Positions 14,106 through 17,979 of a DNA stretch of 17,979 bases are shown in pieces. The DNA comes from CAZVWH01 sp964631175 (GTDB lineage: Bacteria; Planctomycetota; Phycisphaerae; Sedimentisphaerales; Anaerobacaceae). The notes below the pieces were generated by a model. It saw nothing but the letters and a program-made list of their open reading frames with translations, ran no database searches and was not told where the DNA came from. The stretch is from positions 1 through 17,979 of the forward strand of contig CAZVWH010000061.1 in assembly GCA_964631175.1 (NCBI GenBank), read 5' to 3'. The position numbers and the translations under genes are program-made. Numbering within the stretch: position 1 is the first letter of the stretch; the number at the start of each line of letters is the position of its first letter.

Positions 14106-14160
14106 CCCGCCGTGGCGGGCTCGTAAGCTCACGACTATGGTTTCAGTCCGCCTCGGCGGA
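14106..14160. repeat. Triple-hairpin element between dctQ and dctM
   Basis: CCCGCC-gt-GGCGGG (14106-14119), TCGT/ACGA (14121-14124 and 14131-14134) and TCCGCC-tc-GGCGGA (14147-14160) form three neighbouring hairpins. The dctQ stop codon (14161-14163) abuts the element directly. Inside an operon such a structure can stabilise or attenuate the message. Confidence 0.7.
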
Positions 14161-14694
14161 TCAATCGACCCCTTCCCCACCGTGCGAAGTTTGCATCTGT
14201 GAAATCGAACCGCCTTTGACTAATGCGGCCAATCTCTCGACCAGACCTATAACTGAATACAGAACAAGAAAGAATCCGCTGATTGGTATCGCCAGGTAAA
14301 CGTAACCAACCCGGATTCCAAGGGCCGGTGATAGCTGCTCCAGCCTCAACGTGGTCGTTACCAGCTCGACTCCTCCGAGAATCATCACCGTGAAACTGAA
14401 CAATACTATGCAGAGAAAAGCAAAAATCTCTGTGTATAGCCTTTTCCGCGGCGGCAACTTGCCTACAAAATAGTCGATGCCCAAATGCGCACTTCTATTT
14501 AAGGCGACCGCAGCACCGAGAAGCGAAACCCATATAAGCATAAATATCGCCAGTTCTTCCGTCCAGGTGCTGGGGTCCTTCAGAATAAAACGAGTAAAGA
14601 CCTGCCACAAAACGTCCACCACAAGCACAACCATGACCACTATCACAAGCAGCTCAAGTGAGCGGTCCAGCACTTTTTTTATCGATTTGAACAC
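14161..14694 (-). CDS. dctQ: TRAP transporter small permease DctQ
   Basis: This is the small four-helix membrane subunit of TRAP transporters, partner of DctM. I chose the GTG at 14692-14694: it has AGGAGGT 9 nt upstream (inside the end of dctP), gives a normal N-terminus (V/MFKSIKKVLDRSLELL) and places the start 2 nt after the dctP stop, which suggests translational coupling. The product has 177 residues. Membrane segments are at about 13-31, 48-65, 86-106 and 128-150, and the DctQ signature WTEELAIFMLIWVSLLGAA is followed by a short polar loop with RSAHLGID. Confidence 0.95.
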   Translation of the reverse strand: MFKSIKKVLDRSLELLVIVVMVVLVVDVLWQVFTRFILKDPSTWTEELAIFMLIWVSLLGAAVALNRSAHLGIDYFVGKLPPRKRLYTEIFAFLCIVLFSFTVMILGGVELVTTTLRLEQLSPALGIRVGYVYLAIPISGFFLVLYSVIGLVERLAALVKGGSISQMQTSHGGEGVD

Positions 14695-14696
14695 TG

Positions 14697-15686
14697 CTAC
14701 TTTACCTCCTGTATTTGCTTGATTAACTCGCCGATTTCGGTGCCCTCGAACTCTTGCCATATACTCCTGACGGAGGCCTGGAAGGGCTTCTTGTCCGGGT
14801 AGCTGATCTGAACGCCAGCTTCCTGAACTATCTTTATATCGCTTTCTTCAGCTTCGGCCCATATCTTAAGCTGATATTCAACAGACTCATCCACCGATTC
14901 CTGTAATATCTGCTGAAACTCAGGTGAAAGATTATCCCAGACCTTGGTGCTGATTATCAGTATGTCAGGCAGTCTTGTGTGCTCATCGAGTATATAGTAG
15001 TGACACACCTCATAATGCCTCGATGTACGAAACGATGGCGGGTTATTTTCCGCTGCGTCAACAACACCCTGTTCAAGCGAAGTATAAAGTTCGCCCCATG
15101 GAATTGGTGTTGGCGAACCACCCATAGCTTCGACCATCTTCATAGACATCACGCTGTTCATAACTCGTATTTTCAAACCCTTCAAATCCTCAGGGCTTTT
15201 GATTTCTTTCTTTGCATAAAAACTTCTCGACCCTGCGTCATAGAAGCACAAACCACGCAGCCCTTTGCTTTGACCTGCCAACAGTAACTGCCTGCCTATA
15301 GGTCCTTTCAAGACCTTCCAGTAGTGCACGGAGTCTCTGAAAAGATAAGGAATGCCAAATATTCTCATTCGTGGCACAAACCCTTCCATTACCGCTGTCG
15401 ATGTCTTGGTCACCGCCATATAGCCAAGCTGCAGTGCTTCTATACATTCTTTTTCATTACCGAGCTGCTCATTTGGAAAAACCTCGACCTTCATCCGTCC
15501 CTGCGACTTCTCCGCAACTTTCTCAGCCATATACGCCATCGCTTTATGTACAGGATGAGTTATGTCAAGACTATGGCCTAATTTCAATACTATTTTTGGC
15601 TTGGCAGCGTCTTGCTTCTTGCAACCGCCGGTAATTGCCAAAGTTAGATACACAAAGCACCAAATCAATATAAATAATTTCTTCAT
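14697..15686 (-). CDS. dctP: TRAP transporter substrate-binding lipoprotein DctP, probably for a hexuronate
   Basis: This is the extracytoplasmic solute receptor that delivers substrate to DctQM. I start at MKKLFILIW (15686): a signal segment then ends in ITGGC, a lipobox-like site with Cys22, suggesting a lipid-anchored form. A frame upstream is open for 33 more codons but polar. The product has 330 residues. LKLGHSLDITHPVHKA opens the mature domain; Arg174 in LKIRVMNS is the conserved carboxylate-binding arginine. PWGELYTSLEQGVVDAAENN and the following SFRTSRHYEV, DEHTRLPD resemble receptors reported for glucuronate or galacturonate. The uronate assignment is inference from this and from the two neighbouring alpha-glucuronidases. 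First gene of dctPQM-GH67. Confidence 0.93.
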   Translation of the reverse strand: MKKLFILIWCFVYLTLAITGGCKKQDAAKPKIVLKLGHSLDITHPVHKAMAYMAEKVAEKSQGRMKVEVFPNEQLGNEKECIEALQLGYMAVTKTSTAVMEGFVPRMRIFGIPYLFRDSVHYWKVLKGPIGRQLLLAGQSKGLRGLCFYDAGSRSFYAKKEIKSPEDLKGLKIRVMNSVMSMKMVEAMGGSPTPIPWGELYTSLEQGVVDAAENNPPSFRTSRHYEVCHYYILDEHTRLPDILIISTKVWDNLSPEFQQILQESVDESVEYQLKIWAEAEESDIKIVQEAGVQISYPDKKPFQASVRSIWQEFEGTEIGELIKQIQEVK

Positions 15687-15967
15687 TACATATAACCTTT
15701 GCATTTTCTGACCAGAATTCTTTGTGAGACGAACCGTGGCCCCTCGGGCTCTTAGACTGATAAGGCTTCTATTTAGATTTTTCATACTGTCTTTTTAATA
15801 ATTGCATCTTTTACCTTTTTTTCACTTTCCTGTCCAGCATCATTTTGCTCGACATTCTCAGTGGCAGCACCTGAAAACTTTATTGACTCTCGAAGGAGAT
15901 AATGTTATTTATGAATTAAGAGTTCTCAAAACTTTCAGTCAAAAAAGGTATTTTTGGGAGTTTTGCT
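15687..15967. promoter_or_regulatory. Divergent intergenic region between dctP and GH115
   Basis: This 281-nt region must hold the promoters of both transcripts. Weak candidates are TTGACT-N17-TATTTA (15883-15911) toward GH115 and TGGACA-N17-TAAAAG toward dctP (about 15806-15834). A direct repeat with the shared word AAAACTTT occurs at 15874-15881 and 15928-15935, 54 bp apart, and could be operator half-sites. GGGAG at 15956-15960 is the GH115 ribosome binding site. Confidence 0.4.
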
Positions 15968-17979
15968 ATGTTTTTACTATATATTTTTCATCAAAGGCGC
16001 GTTCTAAGTGGAAAACGTGTAAGTCATTTGCAGGCAATTACGTTCGGCAAGGCGCTTTTAGTTATTGTCCTTTGTCTTTTTTTCTTTGCTTCCGCGTGTT
16101 TCGCTATTAGTCAGGCTCGATACGTTGATTTCGTTTATAGCCAAGGAAGTTTCAGCCTTGCACAAAAAGGTGACGTCGCGGCCCTCTATGTCGATTCGCA
16201 GGACTATCCCGGTGTCGTACGCGCCGTGAAGGACCTGCAAGCAGATGTTGCCCGTGTCACTAACAATACGCCGAAGATAGTACAAGAACAGACCGCCCTT
16301 GGAAAAAACACAGTTATCATAGGCACGATTGGAAAAAGCCAAATCATCGACCAATTGGTTAAAGACGGCAAAATCGATGTGGCGCCAATTACCGGCAAGT
16401 GGGAATCATTTATCATTGCGGTTGTGGTTGAACCTTTGCCCGGCGTAGATAGTGCTCTTGTTATCGCCGGAAGCGATAAAAGGGGAACCATCTACGGGAT
16501 ATATGATTTATCCGAGCAGATTGGAGTCTCACCGTGGTATTGGTGGGCGGATGTCCCTGTTGAGCATAAAGATTCTCTTTTTGTCAAGGCGGGAAAATAC
16601 GTGCAGGGACCGCCCGCCGTAAAGTATCGGGGTATTTTTCTAAACGATGAAGAACCGGCGTTGGGCCGATGGGCTGTGGAAAACTACGGCGGATTCAAGC
16701 ACAAGTTTTATGAGAAACTGTTTGAGCTTATCTTGAGGATGAAGGGCAACCACCTTTGGCCTGCCATGTGGTGGGCGAGTTTCAACAGTGACGACCCGCT
16801 CAATCCAAAATTGGCAGATGAATATGGCATCGTAGTGGGCACCACGCACCATGAGCCGATGATGCGCGCCCATGCTGAATGGAAAACATACAGAGGTGGA
16901 GCCTGGAACTATGAGACCAATGCCGAAAAGCTGCGACAATTCTGGATGGAAGGAATTCAGCGAATGGGTTCGTACGAAAGTATTGTTACTTTGGCTATGC
17001 GTGGCGATGGTGACAAAGCCATGAGCGAGAGCACAAACATCGCTTTGCTGGAGAAAATTGTAGCCGACCAGCGCAAGATCCTCGCTGAGGTGACCGGAAA
17101 AGATGTGACAACTATTCCGCAGATATGGGCGTTATATAAGGAAGTGCAGGATTACTATGATAAAGGAATGCGGGTGCCGGAAGATGTCACCTTATTATTG
17201 TGCGATGACAACTGGGGGAATGTCCGTAGGTTACCTAAACCTGAGGATCCTCGGCGATCTGGTGGATATGGTATTTATTATCATTTTGATTTTGTAGGCG
17301 GCCCCAGAAATTATAAGTGGCTAAATACAAGTCCGATAACCCGTGTTTGGGAGCAGATGCACCTGGCTTATCGTCATGGGGTAGATCGAATCTGGCTTGT
17401 GAATGTCGGTGACCTCAAACCCATGGAATTTCCCATTGAATTTTTCCTGGATTATGCGTGGAATCCTGATAAATGGCCGGCGGAGAGCCTGCCCGAATAT
17501 ACCCGGCTGTGGGCTGAGCGGCAGTTCGGAGCCGAGCATGCCGCAGACATCGCTGACATCCTCAACAAATACACAAAATACAACAGCCGCCGAAAACCCG
17601 AGATGCTGGCTTCGGATACTTATAGCCTCTTGAACTACCGCGAAGCGGAAACGGTTGTGTCCGATTACAACAAACTGGCAGATGAGGCCGAGCGGATTAA
17701 CAAGGCCATGCCTTCTGAATATAAGGATGCCTATTACCAGCTTGTGCTGCATCCTGTGACAGCTTGTGCTAATTTAAACGATCTTCGTGTAACCGTTGGA
17801 AAGAATCACCTCTACGCGAAACAAGGACGTGCCGCCACTAATGATATGGCGGAAAAAACCAGAGAGTTATTCACCAAAGATAAGGAGATTTCTCACTATT
17901 ATAACAAGGTCATGGCCAACGGCAAATGGAACCACATGATGGATCAAACGCATATCAGTTATACGTACTGGCAGCAGCC
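15968..17979 (+). CDS. Exported GH115 alpha-glucuronidase (3' end outside the window)
   Basis: The frame is open from the ATG at 15968 to the right edge, 670 complete codons with no stop, so the protein is truncated only by the window. GGGAG lies 7 nt before the ATG. The N-terminus has a long basic region and then a hydrophobic core (GKALLVIVLCLFFFASACFA, ending near residue 46), a Sec signal. GH115 enzymes remove (4-O-methyl)glucuronic acid from internal positions of polymeric xylan. Family text includes RGIFLNDEEPALGRWAVENY (221-240), HLWPAMWW (262-269), GTTHHEPMMRA (from 291), WNYETN (313-318), MRGDGDKAM (344-352) and CDDNWGNVRRLP (412-423). It is divergent from dctPQM-GH67. Complete members are about 800-1000 residues. 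Confidence 0.95.
   Translation, partial: MFLLYIFHQRRVLSGKRVSHLQAITFGKALLVIVLCLFFFASACFAISQARYVDFVYSQGSFSLAQKGDVAALYVDSQDYPGVVRAVKDLQADVARVTNNTPKIVQEQTALGKNTVIIGTIGKSQIIDQLVKDGKIDVAPITGKWESFIIAVVVEPLPGVDSALVIAGSDKRGTIYGIYDLSEQIGVSPWYWWADVPVEHKDSLFVKAGKYVQGPPAVKYRGIFLNDEEPALGRWAVENYGGFKHKFYEKLFELILRMKGNHLWPAMWWASFNSDDPLNPKLADEYGIVVGTTHHEPMMRAHAEWKTYRGGAWNYETNAEKLRQFWMEGIQRMGSYESIVTLAMRGDGDKAMSESTNIALLEKIVADQRKILAEVTGKDVTTIPQIWALYKEVQDYYDKGMRVPEDVTLLLCDDNWGNVRRLPKPEDPRRSGGYGIYYHFDFVGGPRNYKWLNTSPITRVWEQMHLAYRHGVDRIWLVNVGDLKPMEFPIEFFLDYAWNPDKWPAESLPEYTRLWAERQFGAEHAADIADILNKYTKYNSRRKPEMLASDTYSLLNYREAETVVSDYNKLADEAERINKAMPSEYKDAYYQLVLHPVTACANLNDLRVTVGKNHLYAKQGRAATNDMAEKTRELFTKDKEISHYYNKVMANGKWNHMMDQTHISYTYWQQ

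Noticed and set aside
15893..15918. Five-codon leader peptide frame (ATG at 15902 after AAGGAG)
   Set aside because: Only 3 nt separate the AAGGAG from the ATG, the peptide has no regulatory codon pattern, and no attenuator hairpin follows.
1..17979. CRISPR array, insertion sequence, integrase, rRNA or complete tRNA
   Set aside because: None was found. The repeats present are palindromic or heptameric without spacers of CRISPR size, and no transposase or integrase reading frame is seen.

Overview
The window looks like a chromosomal contig from a Gram-negative, polysaccharide-degrading bacterium, most likely a Planctomycetota (Phycisphaerae-type) metagenome-assembled genome. The lineage is inferred from three things: the mcsA-mcsB pair near dnaK, exported glycoside hydrolases in Sec-signal and DUF4038 architectures, and many short palindromic elements at gene ends. 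No rRNA or marker gene here proves it. A run of exactly 100 N (5520-5619) marks a scaffold gap.

Left part (1-5483, all + strand): the C-terminus of a FtsX/MacB-type ABC permease; an exported S9 prolyl-oligopeptidase-family peptidase; coaD (phosphopantetheine adenylyltransferase); a small 6-pyruvoyl-tetrahydropterin synthase/QueD-family protein that keeps the zinc histidines but has lost two catalytic residues; then mcsA and mcsB, the protein-arginine kinase and its zinc-ribbon activator. Middle (5484-7855): the scaffold gap, then dnaK. dnaK is preceded by a near-perfect sigma-54 (-24/-12) promoter and, upstream of that, an 11-bp inverted repeat suited to an activator. mcsAB plus dnaK form a protein quality-control block.

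Right part (8511-17979): a carbohydrate locus. A secreted DUF5060/DUF4038 hydrolase lies on the + strand. It converges on a minus-strand set dctP-dctQ-dctM-GH67, which is a TRAP transporter plus an exported alpha-glucuronidase. A divergently transcribed exported GH115 alpha-glucuronidase runs off the right edge. The simplest reading is glucuronoxylan side-chain removal outside the cytoplasm by GH115 and GH67, with the released (4-O-methyl)glucuronate imported by the TRAP system.

The most unusual aspect is the non-coding structure. Four gene ends (S9 peptidase, mcsA, mcsB, dnaK) carry arrays of about 7-bp repeats, each in two opposed halves and each starting at or within 2 nt of the stop codon. 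Two three-hairpin elements with interchangeable stems lie after the permease and coaD genes, and the second encodes the coaD C-terminus and ends in a U-tract. Palindromic inserts appear in frame inside the S9 peptidase (two) and GH67 (one), and the GH67 insert is repeated identically for 25 bp in the leader of the same gene. A nested palindrome lies before the DUF4038 gene, and a triple hairpin separates dctQ from dctM.
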